NCBI RefSeq assembly: GCF_037911585.1
Contig: NZ_JBAJNS010000001.1
Span: 1 to 64,000 of the forward strand
Direction of reading: 5' to 3'
Source: Streptomyces sp. GSL17-111
Lineage (GTDB): Bacteria > Actinomycetota > Actinomycetes > Streptomycetales > Streptomycetaceae
Length of the DNA stretch: 64,000 nt
The translations under genes were made by a program, and so were the position numbers. Positions 26,941 through 36,317 of the stretch are shown one piece after another. The notes under the pieces are model-generated. The model had not been told where the DNA came from, ran no database searches, and saw nothing but the letters and a program-made list of their open reading frames with translations. Every line of letters begins with the position of its first letter. The stretch's first letter is position 1.

Positions 26941-28121
26941 ATGACGGAGGGCTACGCGCTGCTGGTCGCGGGGGAAGGGTCGCACGGTGGTGCGGCGGCG
27001 CTGGCGGGGCTTCCTGCGGCCTTGCTGCTGGGCGCGGGCGGCGAAGGGCCGGTGGCTCAGGTGACCGCGCCGCTGGAACCTGAGCAGGCGCGGGCGGCGC
27101 TGCGGGCGGCGGCCGGGCATGGCGGGCGGCTGCTGGTGGAGGTGATGGGGCGGGTGGCGCTGGACCGGTGGTGCGGGGAGCCCTACCTTGCCCTGGGGGC
27201 GGGTTCGGTTCGGTACGAGGGGCTGCCCTGGGCCTGGCTGAACAGAGAGTTGTGGCCCCGGCCCGCCGGCTCGACGACGGTGGTGGTGGACCTGGCGGTG
27301 GGTGAGGACGTCGCGGGGGTGCTGGAGAAGGACGACTGGCTGCTGGCGGTGGAGGGCGCCGCCGTGATGGGGGTGGTGTGCGGGCCGCGCCGGGCCGCGG
27401 TGGTGGGCGGGTACAGCGTGGCGCTGGCCGCCGTGCTGCGCGAGCGCGGCGGCCCGGTGCCGGCCGCGCACGGCCTGGCCGTGGCGCGTGCCGGGCTGGT
27501 GGGACGGGCAGGAGTACGGGTGCTGGGCCCGGCTTCGTCCCAGCCGCCTGCGAGCGGGACGGACACCGGCGAGGCGGTGCCGCACCCTGCGGTGACTGTC
27601 CGGATGCCGCCGCGGCCGCAAGTTCCTCCGATGCCGAGCACACCACCGGCCGCACCCGCGCCCGCGCCCGACGCCGGGAGGGTGCCGGAGGGCGGTGAAC
27701 ACGGCCCGATCTACACCGAGGTGCAGGCCGGGCGGCACAGCACGGCGATGGCCATGGCCGTCCAACGGGAGCGGGCCCGCTCACAGCCCACGGCGCCCGC
27801 AGCGAACAGGCGGTCCACTGGCTGGAGGTGCGAGCCGACCTGGCCCGGCTGGCCGGAAGGTGGAGCGAGGCCACGCGCGGCTGGCTGAACGCGGCCGAAG
27901 CCCGGCTGGCGATGGGCAGCTCGCCGGAGGACCCGGCCGTACGGGATGCGGTGGACCGGGCGCACCGCTGCTGGCACCGCACCACCGAGGACCCGCGGGT
28001 CTACCTCGACCTGGGCCAGGTCCTGGCCGAGGTCCGCAGGCAGGTGCCCGGACCTCCTGGAGCGCGGGCCAATATCTGCGCCCGTCTGGCTGCGGTCCCG
28101 GTGTCCGTAACCGGCCGCTGA
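26941..28121 (+). pseudogene. Frameshifted hypothetical protein
   Basis: The first frame runs from ATG 26941 and encodes a Gly/Ala-rich N-terminal domain (MTEGYALLVAGEGSHGG), a Pro-rich linker, then AMAMAVQRERAR. Near 27785 the expected continuation HGARSEQAVHWLEVRADLA appears in another frame, ending at TGA 28119-28121 after a helical segment (GWLNAAEARLAMG) like the TPR-type ends of Streptomyces plasmid proteins. The first frame otherwise reads into noise and stops at 27888. A single-base loss is the simplest explanation. Function unknown. Confidence 0.55.
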
Positions 28122-28243
28122 GCTTGACGTTGAGCACCACGGCCGGCCCGCGCACGAAGGGGCCTCCTCCCCGGAGGACCCGAAGGGCGCGGGCCGACAC
28201 CGGGAGCTCGGCCGAGTGGTTGAGGGAGCCGCCTGCGGCCCTG

Positions 28244-28774
28244 CTATCGCGGTGCTCGTCTCGGGATGACGAGACGTAGCCAGTCGGCGAGCGCGGCGAG
28301 GTCGGTGTCCATCAGGCCCTTGGCCGGGTCGACGCGGTGGAGCAATGACGGACCGCTGTGACTGGTGTCTACCCATAGGCGGTCCATGGCGCTGATCTCG
28401 TCGTCGACCCATATGAAGGGTCGACCGCTGGCCCACTCGACGAGGTGGCGGGTCTTCCAGTGCAAGCCGCGCGGGCCCTCGTCGGCGGAGGACGCCGGGC
28501 ACTCCACCACGGGCAGCCGCGACAGTCCGAGGCGCGGAGCGATGACCTCGTTCGCCTCCTCCATCCAGGTCGTAGCCCATACGAGATGACATTCCAGGGC
28601 AGTGAGGCGAGAGCCGATCTCAGGATCGAGTCGCCTCAGCGAGGGGTTTCCTTGATCGCCACACGCCGAGGCCACGGTGGCCGTGTCCTGGAGGCGCCCG
28701 GACGACGACCCGAACGGGATCAGCGGACCGTCGACGTCAAGGAAGAGGAGGGGACACTCCGTCGTACTTGACAC
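28244..28774 (-). CDS. HAD-domain protein (Swiss Army Knife RNA-repair type)
   Basis: The 176-residue protein starts PLLFLDVDGPLIPFG, a HAD motif I with both aspartates, and later has LVWATTWMEEAN and FIWVDDEISAMD, as in the HAD domain found in Swiss Army Knife RNA-repair proteins. It probably acts as a phosphatase on nucleic-acid or nucleotide ends. It stands alone, convergent with the frameshifted gene to its left. Confidence 0.8.
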   Translation of the reverse strand: MSSTTECPLLFLDVDGPLIPFGSSSGRLQDTATVASACGDQGNPSLRRLDPEIGSRLTALECHLVWATTWMEEANEVIAPRLGLSRLPVVECPASSADEGPRGLHWKTRHLVEWASGRPFIWVDDEISAMDRLWVDTSHSGPSLLHRVDPAKGLMDTDLAALADWLRLVIPRRAPR

Positions 28775-29085
28775 GACGGCACGATAGCCCGGTGCAGCTC
28801 AGAGCGCGTGCACGCGCGGCTCCGGCCGACAGCGGGGTCGGCGGGTAGCGCGAGCGCACCTCGGGGTCGTTCGCGCCGAGCCGGAGGGTTGTCCCGACGT
28901 GCCAGGGGCCGGGAATGGGTTGTTCAGGGGGGCGGTGTACTGCTTAACCGGCGTCAGCCCTAGGGAGGGGTGGCGCTCGGCCTGCTGGCGGCCTGTTGCG
29001 GGGGCTGGCGAGGTCGTCGCTGCCGGACCGTATCCCCAGGCTCGGGGGCGGCGCCTGTTTCTGTCTGCTTTTCTGCCCGGATCTG

Positions 29086-29114
29086 TTTACTTCTCCGCGT
29101 CACCTGCGTAGCAT
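29086..29114 (+). promoter_or_regulatory. Promoter of the fructose PTS operon
   Basis: TTTACT (29086-29091) and TAGCAT (29109-29114) are separated by 17 bases, a good fit to the housekeeping sigma consensus in Streptomyces. The start of fruR follows about 45 bases later. The region from 28775 to this promoter shows no gene. Confidence 0.6.
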
Positions 29115-29119
29115 CCGAG

Positions 29120-29160
29120 AAAACCACAGACTCGGTCATGGAAACGGATGTAAAACCACA
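29120..29160 (+). promoter_or_regulatory. Direct repeats, likely FruR operator
   Basis: AAAACCACA occurs twice, at 29120-29128 and 29152-29160, 32 bases apart, which is close to three helical turns. They lie between the promoter and the fruR start codon. DeoR-family regulators commonly bind direct repeats at such positions, so autoregulation by FruR is likely. Confidence 0.5.
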
Positions 29161-29921
29161 TGTTCGCAGCGGAGCGTCAGCAGGAGATCATGCGCCTGGC
29201 CCGCGACAGCGGTCGGGTCGACGTGCTCTCCCTCGCGGAGGAGTTCCAGGTCACCGCGGAAACCGTGCGGCGCGACCTCAAGGCTCTCGACCGCGCGGGC
29301 CTGGTGCGGCGTGTGCACGGCGGCGCCATCCCGGTCGGCCACCTCGACTTCGAGCCGGACCTCGCGGAACGCGACGCGGTCGCCGCCGACGAGAAGGAGC
29401 GCATCGCGCTCGCCGCGCTTGCCGAGCTTCCCGCCGACGGCAGTGTCATCCTGGACGCCGGCACCACGGCCGCCCGGCTGGCCGCGGCCCTGCCGGTGGA
29501 TTCCGCGCTGACGGTCGTGACCCATGCCCTGCCCGTCGCCGCCCGGCTCGCCGACCACCCGGGCATCGCCCTGCACCTCGTCGGAGGCCGGGTGCGCCAC
29601 CGTACCCGTGCCGCCGTCGACGCCTGGGCGCTTCGGGCGTACGCGGAGATCAAGGCCGACGTCGTCTTCCTCGCCACCAACGGATTCGCCCCCGACGGCG
29701 GCCTGACCACTCCCGACCTGGCGGAGGCGGCGGTCAAGCGGGCTGTCATCGGCGCCGCCCGAAGGGTCGTCCTGCTGGCCGATTCCGCCAAGTTCGGGCA
29801 GCAGCACTTCGCCCGTTTCGGCGACCTCGCGGACGTGGATCTGTTGATCACCGACATGGGTCTCGCGCCCGACGACGCCCGCGCCATCGAGGCGCACGGC
29901 ACGGAGGTCGTCCGAGCATGA
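29160..29921 (+). CDS. fruR: DeoR-family repressor of fructose PTS
   Basis: The 253-residue protein has the DeoR N-terminal winged helix (VLSLAEEFQVTAETVRRDLKAL, then GLVRRVHGGA) and a C-terminal sugar-phosphate sensor domain with LDAGTTAARLA and FLATNGFAPDGGLTTPD. It should respond to fructose 1-phosphate. The stop overlaps the fruK start by four bases (ATGA). Placement at the head of the operon fits autoregulation. Confidence 0.88.
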   Translation: MFAAERQQEIMRLARDSGRVDVLSLAEEFQVTAETVRRDLKALDRAGLVRRVHGGAIPVGHLDFEPDLAERDAVAADEKERIALAALAELPADGSVILDAGTTAARLAAALPVDSALTVVTHALPVAARLADHPGIALHLVGGRVRHRTRAAVDAWALRAYAEIKADVVFLATNGFAPDGGLTTPDLAEAAVKRAVIGAARRVVLLADSAKFGQQHFARFGDLADVDLLITDMGLAPDDARAIEAHGTEVVRA

Positions 29922-30865
29922 TCCTCACCATCACCCCGAACCCGAGCCTGGACCGCACTTACGAACTGCCGTCCCTGAAGCGCGGCGCCGTGCTGCGCGC
30001 TGCCGGGGATCGCGTCGACCCCGGCGGCAAGGGCGTCAACGTCTCCCGTGCCCTCGCCGCCGGCGGCCATCGCACCGTGGCCGTCGTGCCCCTCGGCGGC
30101 CCCGAGGGCGCGCTGCTCGACCGGCTGCTCGGGGAACACGGCATCGAGGCCGCCGGTGTGCCCGTGGCCGGCTCCACCCGCGTCAACATCACGCTCGTCG
30201 AACCCGACGGCACCCTCACCAAGGTGAACGCGCCCGGCCCCGACCTCGCGGCGGCGGAGGCCGAGGCGCTGCTGGAGGCGGTACGGGCCCGCTCCGTCGA
30301 CGCGGACTGGATCGCCTGCTGCGGCAGCCTGCCGCGCGGTCTGCGCCCCGAGTGGTACGCCGCACTGGTGGCACGGCTCCACCGGGCCGGCGCCCGGGTC
30401 GCCCTCGACACCTCGGGCGAAGCCCTGACGGCCGCACTACGGGAACGGCCCGACGTGGTCAAACCCAACGCGCAGGAGCTCGCCGAAGCCGTCGGACGCC
30501 CCCTCGCCGCCGTCGGCGACGCCGTCAAGGCGGCGGAGGAACTGCGCGAACGGGGAGCCCGGTCGGTCCTGGCCAGTCTGGGCGCCAACGGCCAGCTGCT
30601 CGTCGACGAGTCCGGTACCTGGTTCGGCCACGCGCCCGCCGAGGCCGTCCGCAGTAACGTCGGCGCCGGAGACGCCTCCCTGGCGGGCTTTCTCGCCGCA
30701 GGCGGCAGCGGCCCCGCCGCGCTGGCCACCGCCGTGGCCCACGGAACCGCCGCCGTTCAGCTGCCCGGGAGCGTGATGCCGTCACCGGCCCGCCTGGATC
30801 CGGGGGCGGTGACGGTCACCCGGTCCGTCCCGCTGGACCGGCCCCTCGGGGAGCCGGCGCCATGA
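29918..30865 (+). CDS. fruK: 1-phosphofructokinase
   Basis: This PfkB-family sugar kinase of 315 residues converts fructose 1-phosphate to fructose 1,6-bisphosphate. It starts MILTITPNPSLDRTY, has the first PfkB signature PGGKGVNVSRALAAGG and the second with catalytic Asp in SNVGAGDASLAGF. The ATG overlaps the fruR stop, so the two are co-translated. Length is normal for the family. Confidence 0.92.
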   Translation: MILTITPNPSLDRTYELPSLKRGAVLRAAGDRVDPGGKGVNVSRALAAGGHRTVAVVPLGGPEGALLDRLLGEHGIEAAGVPVAGSTRVNITLVEPDGTLTKVNAPGPDLAAAEAEALLEAVRARSVDADWIACCGSLPRGLRPEWYAALVARLHRAGARVALDTSGEALTAALRERPDVVKPNAQELAEAVGRPLAAVGDAVKAAEELRERGARSVLASLGANGQLLVDESGTWFGHAPAEAVRSNVGAGDASLAGFLAAGGSGPAALATAVAHGTAAVQLPGSVMPSPARLDPGAVTVTRSVPLDRPLGEPAP

Positions 30866-31010
30866 CCGTCCGTCCGGGCCGAGCCCACCGTCCCCCTGGC
30901 ACCGGAGCGCGCAACCACCGCATCGGCTCCCGGCAGGGCCCGCCGGACGGATGCCGACCCACCATGTCCCACCACCGCCCCGCGGCGGTTCGCGAGCAAG
31001 GAGCCGCGTG

Positions 31011-33008
31011 ATGAGTGAGTTGATCACCGCAGGACTGGTCGATGTCGACCTGTCCGCCGAGACCAAGCAAGCCGCCGTGCGGTCACTCGCCGAGCGGATG
31101 GTGGCCGCCGGGCGCGTCACCGACATCGACGGCTTTCTCGCCGACGTTGCGGCACGCGAAGCCCAGATGCCCACCGGACTCGACGGCGGCATCGGCATTC
31201 CCCACTGTCGCAGCGCGCACGTCACCGCCCCGACCCTCGCCTTCGGCCGCAGCGCCAACGGCATCGACTTCAGCGCCCCGGACGGGCCGGCCGACCTGAT
31301 CTTCCTGATAGCCGCGCCGGCCGGTGCGGACGACGCCCACCTGGCGATCCTGTCGTCACTCGCCCGGCGGCTCATGGACCCCGAGTTCACCACCGCACTC
31401 CGCGCGGAACGCGACCCCGCAGCGGTCGCGGCCCTGGTCCGTGGGGACGAGGCTCCGGCCACGCCCACGGAGGACCCGGCGGCCGGCGACGCACCGGCGG
31501 GCACCCCTGCTCCCCCGGCCGCGCTCTTCCGTATCGTGGCCGTCACCTCCTGCCCCACCGGGATCGCCCACACCTACATGGCCGCCGAGTCGCTCCAGCA
31601 GGCCGGCGAGGCAGCGGGAGTCGAACTCGTCGTCGAGACACAGGGGTCGGCCGGCTTCAAGCGCCTCGACCCCGGTGTGATCGCGGCAGCCGACGGCGTG
31701 ATCCTCGCCCATGATGTCGAGGTCAGGGAAAAGGAACGGTTCGCCGGCAAGCCCACCGTCGACGTCGGGGTCAAGGCTGCGATCAACCGGCCCGCCGAAC
31801 TCATCGCAGACGTACGGGTCAGGGCCGAACGCGGCGAGACCACCGCCACGGCGGCAGGGCCCGCGCCCATGGACATCGGCGCCGCCGAGGACCACTTCGG
31901 GACCCGGCTGCGCACGTGGCTCATGACCGGCGTCAGTTACATGGTGCCGTTCGTCGCCGCGGGCGGTCTGCTCATCGCCCTCGCCTTCGCGATCGGCGGC
32001 TACGAGATCAACAGCGCCCCATCCGTCGCCGAGTCCTTCGTGTGGACGGAGGCGGCGAGTTGGGCCGCGCTGATGTTCCAGATCGGCGGCGCCGCGTTCG
32101 GCTTCCTGGTTCCCGTACTCGCCGGATACATCGCCTACGGCATGGCCGACCGGCCCGGCCTCGTACCGGGATTCGTCGGCGGAGCGCTCGCGGTCACCAT
32201 CGAGGCCGGCTTTCTCGGCGGACTGGCCGCCGGCCTCATCGCGGGCGCCGTGGTGAAGGCCATTCACCACGTCCACGTGCCCCCCGTGCTGCGCGGCGTC
32301 ATGCCTGTGGTCGTCATCCCGCTGATCTCGTCGGCCGTTGTCGGATTCCTCATGTTCGTTGTCGTCGGCAAGCCCATCGCCTCCCTGCAGAAGGCGATGA
32401 CCGACTGGCTGAGCGGCCTGTCCGGCACCAATGCCGTCCTGCTCGGAGTGCTGCTCGGACTCATGATGTGCTTCGACCTCGGCGGCCCGGTGAACAAGGT
32501 GGCCTACGCGTTCGCCGTCGGCGGCATCGCCGACCCCACCGACGGCAGCCTCAAGGTCATGGCCGCCGTCATGGCGGCGGGCATGGTCCCGCCGCTGGGC
32601 ATGGCCCTGGCAACGAGTGTGCGCGGAAAACTGTTCACGAAGACGGAACGCAACAACGGCAAGGCGGCCTGGGTCCTCGGCGCCTCTTTCATCAGCGAGG
32701 GAGCGATCCCGTTCGCAGCGGCGGACCCCCTGCGTGTGATCCCGTCCGCGATGGCCGGCGGAGCCGTCACCGGTGCCCTGACGATGGCGTTCGGCACCAC
32801 GCTGCGCGCTCCGCACGGCGGGGTCTTCGTCGTCCCGCTGATCGGGCAACCCCTGCTCTTCCTCCTGGCCGTCACGGCCGGGACAGCGGTCACCGCCGTC
32901 CTCGTGGTGCTGCTCAAGAGCCGCCGCAGGCCGGAGACGGCGTCCGGGCCCACCACCGCGGCCACCGCCGCGACGCCCGCAGACACCAAGGCCCCGGCCG
33001 CCGCATGA
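31011..33008 (+). CDS. fruA: PTS fructose transporter, EIIABC fusion
   Basis: The 665-residue fusion has EIIA first (phosphorylatable His65 in GIGIPHCRS), then a Pro/Ala linker and EIIB (Cys181 in AVTSCPTGIAHTYMA), then the membrane EIIC domain from about residue 300 (TGVSYMVPFVAAGGLLIALAF), with roughly eight or more hydrophobic segments. It imports fructose as fructose 1-phosphate. ATG 31011 is preceded by AAGGAG. It is separated from fruK by 145 bases. Confidence 0.92.
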   Translation: MSELITAGLVDVDLSAETKQAAVRSLAERMVAAGRVTDIDGFLADVAAREAQMPTGLDGGIGIPHCRSAHVTAPTLAFGRSANGIDFSAPDGPADLIFLIAAPAGADDAHLAILSSLARRLMDPEFTTALRAERDPAAVAALVRGDEAPATPTEDPAAGDAPAGTPAPPAALFRIVAVTSCPTGIAHTYMAAESLQQAGEAAGVELVVETQGSAGFKRLDPGVIAAADGVILAHDVEVREKERFAGKPTVDVGVKAAINRPAELIADVRVRAERGETTATAAGPAPMDIGAAEDHFGTRLRTWLMTGVSYMVPFVAAGGLLIALAFAIGGYEINSAPSVAESFVWTEAASWAALMFQIGGAAFGFLVPVLAGYIAYGMADRPGLVPGFVGGALAVTIEAGFLGGLAAGLIAGAVVKAIHHVHVPPVLRGVMPVVVIPLISSAVVGFLMFVVVGKPIASLQKAMTDWLSGLSGTNAVLLGVLLGLMMCFDLGGPVNKVAYAFAVGGIADPTDGSLKVMAAVMAAGMVPPLGMALATSVRGKLFTKTERNNGKAAWVLGASFISEGAIPFAAADPLRVIPSAMAGGAVTGALTMAFGTTLRAPHGGVFVVPLIGQPLLFLLAVTAGTAVTAVLVVLLKSRRRPETASGPTTAATAATPADTKAPAAA

Positions 33009-33239
33009 CCGGACCGAGGCCGCGCCACTGAGCACCCCTGCGCCGGCCGCGCGTGGCAGGCCCAGCGGACGGGGGCCACCTGCCGCCCGCCCGGTGCGCT
33101 CGCCGCTCGCGGCGAACACCCCCTCCGGCCTCAGCCACCGCCCACGCCGAAAAATCGATCTCCCCGCGGGCCCGCCACCGTTGCCACGGCGGACCCGGCT
33201 CGCGTCCCGCCCGCCCCCATCCCGTAGGAGTGTCATCCC

Positions 33240-33518
33240 ATGCCCCAGCGCACTGTCGTCATCGGTTCCCGTTCCGGGCTGCACGCACGGCCCGCCGCCC
33301 TCTTCGTCCAGGCAGCGACCCGCCAGCCGGTCAGGGTGACCGTGGCCCGGGACGGAGGGACGCCGGTCGACGCCCGGAGTCTGCTGTCCGTGCTCGCTCT
33401 CGGCGCCAAGCACGGCGATCCGCTGGTGCTGTCCGCGGAGGGCGACGGCGCGGAGGCCGCTCTCGAGGAGCTGGCCACGCTGGCCGCCGCCGACCTCGAC
33501 GCCCAGGAGCAGCGGTGA
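33240..33518 (+). CDS. ptsH: HPr phosphocarrier protein
   Basis: The 92-residue protein is an HPr with phosphorylation site His15 in SGLHARPAALF. It receives phosphate from enzyme I and passes it to the EIIA domain. A TAGGAG site precedes the ATG. The conserved serine region DARSLLSVLALGA matches the HPr regulatory helix. The stop overlaps the EI start by four bases (GTGA). Confidence 0.9.
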   Translation: MPQRTVVIGSRSGLHARPAALFVQAATRQPVRVTVARDGGTPVDARSLLSVLALGAKHGDPLVLSAEGDGAEAALEELATLAAADLDAQEQR

Positions 33519-35209
33519 CGACCGGCACGACGACCACCACGACCACTTCCGTGCTGCACGGCATCGGCACCGGGGGCGGCAGCGCCTCCGGGCCCGTCGC
33601 CCGCATGGCGCCCCCGGCCGCACTCCCGCCGCAGCGCACCGTGGCACCGGCCGACGCCCCCGCGCAGGCCGAGGCGGCGCGCGGGGCGCTGGCACGGGTC
33701 GCCGCCGACCTGGAGGAACGAGCGGCGTCCGCCGGCGGTGAAGCGGCCGCGGTCCTGTCCGCCCAAGCCATGATGGCCGCCGACCCGACCCTCGCCGACC
33801 AGGTCTCCGAGCTCGTGCTCGGCGGGGCCGACGCGGCCCACGCCCTGGACAGGGCCTTCCGCGTGTTCCGCGCGTCCCTCACGGCTGCGGGCGGCTACTT
33901 CGCCGAGCGCGTCGCCGACCTCGACGACCTGCGTGACCGCGCGGTGGCGCGTGTCCTCGGTCTCCCGATGCCCGGCCTGCCCGACCCGGGGCGGCCGTAC
34001 GTCCTCGTCGCGGACGACCTCGCGCCTGCGGACACCGCGCTACTCGACCCGGCCCAGGTCCTCGCCCTGGTCACCGAGCGCGGTGGGCCCACGAGCCACA
34101 CCGCGATCCTCGCCAAGGTCCTCGGTCTGCCCGCCGTCGTCGGCTGCACCGGCGCAGCCGCGCTCACGGACGGCACGCCGGTTCTCGTCGACGGCACCGC
34201 CGGCACGGTCCTTGTCCACCCCGCTCCCGACACCGTCGCGGCGGCCGCCGCACGCGACGAACGTCGACGTCGGCTCTCGGCGCAGGCCGTCGGCCCCGGA
34301 CGGACGGCCGACGGCCATCCGGTCAAGCTGTTGGCCAACCTCGGCGCCCTGCACGAACTGCCCGCCGCGGCGGCGGCCGACAGCGAGGGCGTCGGGCTGT
34401 TCCGTACGGAGTTCCTCTACCTCGACCGTGAGGAGGCGCCCACGGGCGAGGAGCAGACGGCCGCCTACCGCCAGGTGTTCGCCGCCTTCCCGGGCCGCCG
34501 GGTCGTCGTACGCACCCTGGACGCCGGGGCCGACAAGCCGCTCCCGTTCGTCACCGCGGCCGACGAGCAGAATCCCGCGCTCGGTGTGCGCGGCCTGCGC
34601 TCGGCGCGCCGGGACCCGCAGCTGCTGGAGACGCAGCTGGCCGCGATCGCCTCGGCCGCGCGGGGCTCTGACGCCGACGTGTGGGTCATGGCGCCGATGG
34701 TCTCGGTGCCCGCCGAGGCAGCCGGATTCGTCGAACGGGCGAAGGCCCACGGGCTGCGGACCGCAGGTGCCATGGTGGAGGTGCCCGCCGCCGCACTGCG
34801 GGCCGGGGAGCTCGCGCGGCGGTGCGACTTCCTCAGTGTCGGGACCAACGACCTTGCCCAGTACGCGTTCGCAGCCGACCGCACGCTGGGTGCCCTGGCC
34901 GACCTTCTCGACCCGTGGCAGCCGGCTCTCCTCGAACTCGTGCGGACGGCCGCGGGTGCGGGAGCCGAACAGGGCAGGCCGGTCGGAGTGTGCGGCGAGG
35001 CCGCTGCGGATCCGCTGCTCGCCCTGGTCCTCGTCGGCCTGGGCGTCACCAGCCTGTCGGCCGCGCCGGGCTGCCTCGGCGACGTCCGGGCGTCTCTGGC
35101 GTCGCACGCTCTGGACGACTGCCGCCGGCTCGCCGGCCTGGCACTCGCCGCCCCGGACGCGGCAGCGGCCCGCGAGGCTGTCGCGAAGGGTGCGGGCCTG
35201 ACCCCGTGA
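33515..35209 (+). CDS. ptsI: PTS enzyme I (phosphoenolpyruvate-protein phosphotransferase)
   Basis: The 564-residue protein uses PEP to phosphorylate HPr. The active His is in ERGGPTSHTAILAK, and the PEP-binding part has EGVGLFRTEFLYLDR, FVTAADEQNPALGVRG and a C-terminal GVCGEAAADPLL. The GTG start is translationally coupled to ptsH. Its N-terminus (TTTTTTT) is low-complexity. With fruK and fruA it makes the locus self-sufficient for fructose uptake. Confidence 0.9.
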   Translation: MTTGTTTTTTTSVLHGIGTGGGSASGPVARMAPPAALPPQRTVAPADAPAQAEAARGALARVAADLEERAASAGGEAAAVLSAQAMMAADPTLADQVSELVLGGADAAHALDRAFRVFRASLTAAGGYFAERVADLDDLRDRAVARVLGLPMPGLPDPGRPYVLVADDLAPADTALLDPAQVLALVTERGGPTSHTAILAKVLGLPAVVGCTGAAALTDGTPVLVDGTAGTVLVHPAPDTVAAAAARDERRRRLSAQAVGPGRTADGHPVKLLANLGALHELPAAAAADSEGVGLFRTEFLYLDREEAPTGEEQTAAYRQVFAAFPGRRVVVRTLDAGADKPLPFVTAADEQNPALGVRGLRSARRDPQLLETQLAAIASAARGSDADVWVMAPMVSVPAEAAGFVERAKAHGLRTAGAMVEVPAAALRAGELARRCDFLSVGTNDLAQYAFAADRTLGALADLLDPWQPALLELVRTAAGAGAEQGRPVGVCGEAAADPLLALVLVGLGVTSLSAAPGCLGDVRASLASHALDDCRRLAGLALAAPDAAAAREAVAKGAGLTP

Positions 35210-35413
35210 GCGTCGGGTACGCCGCACTCCCCGGGTGTTCGCGCCGTCCCGAACCACCGGCGACGTCTGGACGGTCTACACGGGGTGGGCCTGCGCCTGC
35301 TCGGCGGGGCGCGGACCGCTGTGGTCGGCCGACTTCCGGCGTGTTGATGGCTGGGGGCGTGGCGGGACTCCCCCGGGGATCGGAACAGCGGCGCTGCGCA
35401 GGGGCAGCCGGGG

Positions 35414-35604
35414 TCAGTGGCGTCGTGCGAGGAAGACGCGTTCCTTGCCTGGCCGGTCGGGCGCGTCCCGAACGCCCTGCAGCACGTATCCGTGGACAGC
35501 CAGGTCTCTCTGGATCTCTTCGCGGTCGCGGAAGCGCAGGGTCGAGTCCGACGCAGGTCATAGAGCGCGGCGAGCCGTGGATGCCGGAAGCACTCGTCAG
35601 CCAT
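35414..35604 (-). pseudogene. Internally deleted copy of the 16.8 kb methyltransferase
   Basis: The first 17 codons (MADECFRHPRLAALYDL) match the intact methyltransferase at 16832-17557, then the sequence jumps, out of frame, to the last 45 or so codons, ending in a C-terminus equal to FLARRH. About 500 bases covering the whole SAM-binding part are missing. The remnant is followed by an intact VOC copy, so the entire pair was duplicated and one gene later lost its middle. Confidence 0.8.
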
Positions 35605-35738
35605 GCGGCCGAACCTACGCACATCCGAGCATGGGCAGCTACTGCGTTTCTCCTCAGGGTGCCGCTCGCGCCTCACCTCGCCGTCGCCGCCCTCTGCTGC
35701 CCCAAGCGACTCGTCCGCTTCACCACTGAGAACCGGTC

Positions 35739-36179
35739 TCAGCTGAGCTGCTCCGCCAGTCCGACGATGATGCCCTCGGGGCCGCGGACGTAGCAGAGCC
35801 GGTAGCTGTCCTCGTACTGCGCCAGCTCACCGACAAGTTCTGCGCCGTGGAGACGCAGCCGGGCGACCGTGTCCTCGATGTCGTCCACGGCGAACATGAC
35901 GCGGTGCGTGCCCAGGACGTTGTGCGGCCGGTTGCGTGGCCCAGCACTGATCGCTGCGGGGCTGCGGTACTTCGCCAGCTCGATCCGGCTGTGACCGTCC
36001 GGGGTCCGGACCATCGCGACGGCACAGCGAACACCGTCGAGCCCGGTGCACCGATCGGCGAAGAGGCCCTCGACCTCCGCCCGGCCCTCCAGCTCCATAC
36101 CGAGTTCGACGAAGAAGGCGATGGCGGCGTCCATGTCCTCGACCACGATGCCTACGTTGTCCATGCGCAGAATCGTCAC
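35739..36179 (-). CDS. VOC-family protein, second copy
   Basis: The 146-residue protein is about 85 to 90 percent identical by eye to the VOC protein at 17693-18133, starting MDNVGIVVEDMDAAIAFF and ending GIIVGLAEQLS. GTG 36179 has AAGGAG just upstream, the best start. Differences are scattered substitutions and not frameshifts, so this copy is probably still functional. Confidence 0.85.
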   Translation of the reverse strand: MTILRMDNVGIVVEDMDAAIAFFVELGMELEGRAEVEGLFADRCTGLDGVRCAVAMVRTPDGHSRIELAKYRSPAAISAGPRNRPHNVLGTHRVMFAVDDIEDTVARLRLHGAELVGELAQYEDSYRLCYVRGPEGIIVGLAEQLS

Positions 36180-36317
36180 GACTCTCCTTCTCTCCCTGCC
36201 GTTGGCAGGTTGGCCGCTGGTGCTCTTGAGACGAAGCCGGTGCCACGTTCTCGACATGGTCCCTCACCGATCCGCGCCAACGGCCTCCACCCGCTCGCAC
36301 GTGACCGGCCGGCTGAA

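Noticed and set aside
26465..27985. 506-residue minus-strand frame
   Set aside because: Only its last 88 codons look coding (the antitoxin); the rest is antisense to the plus-strand gene at 26941 and is Pro/Arg repeats.
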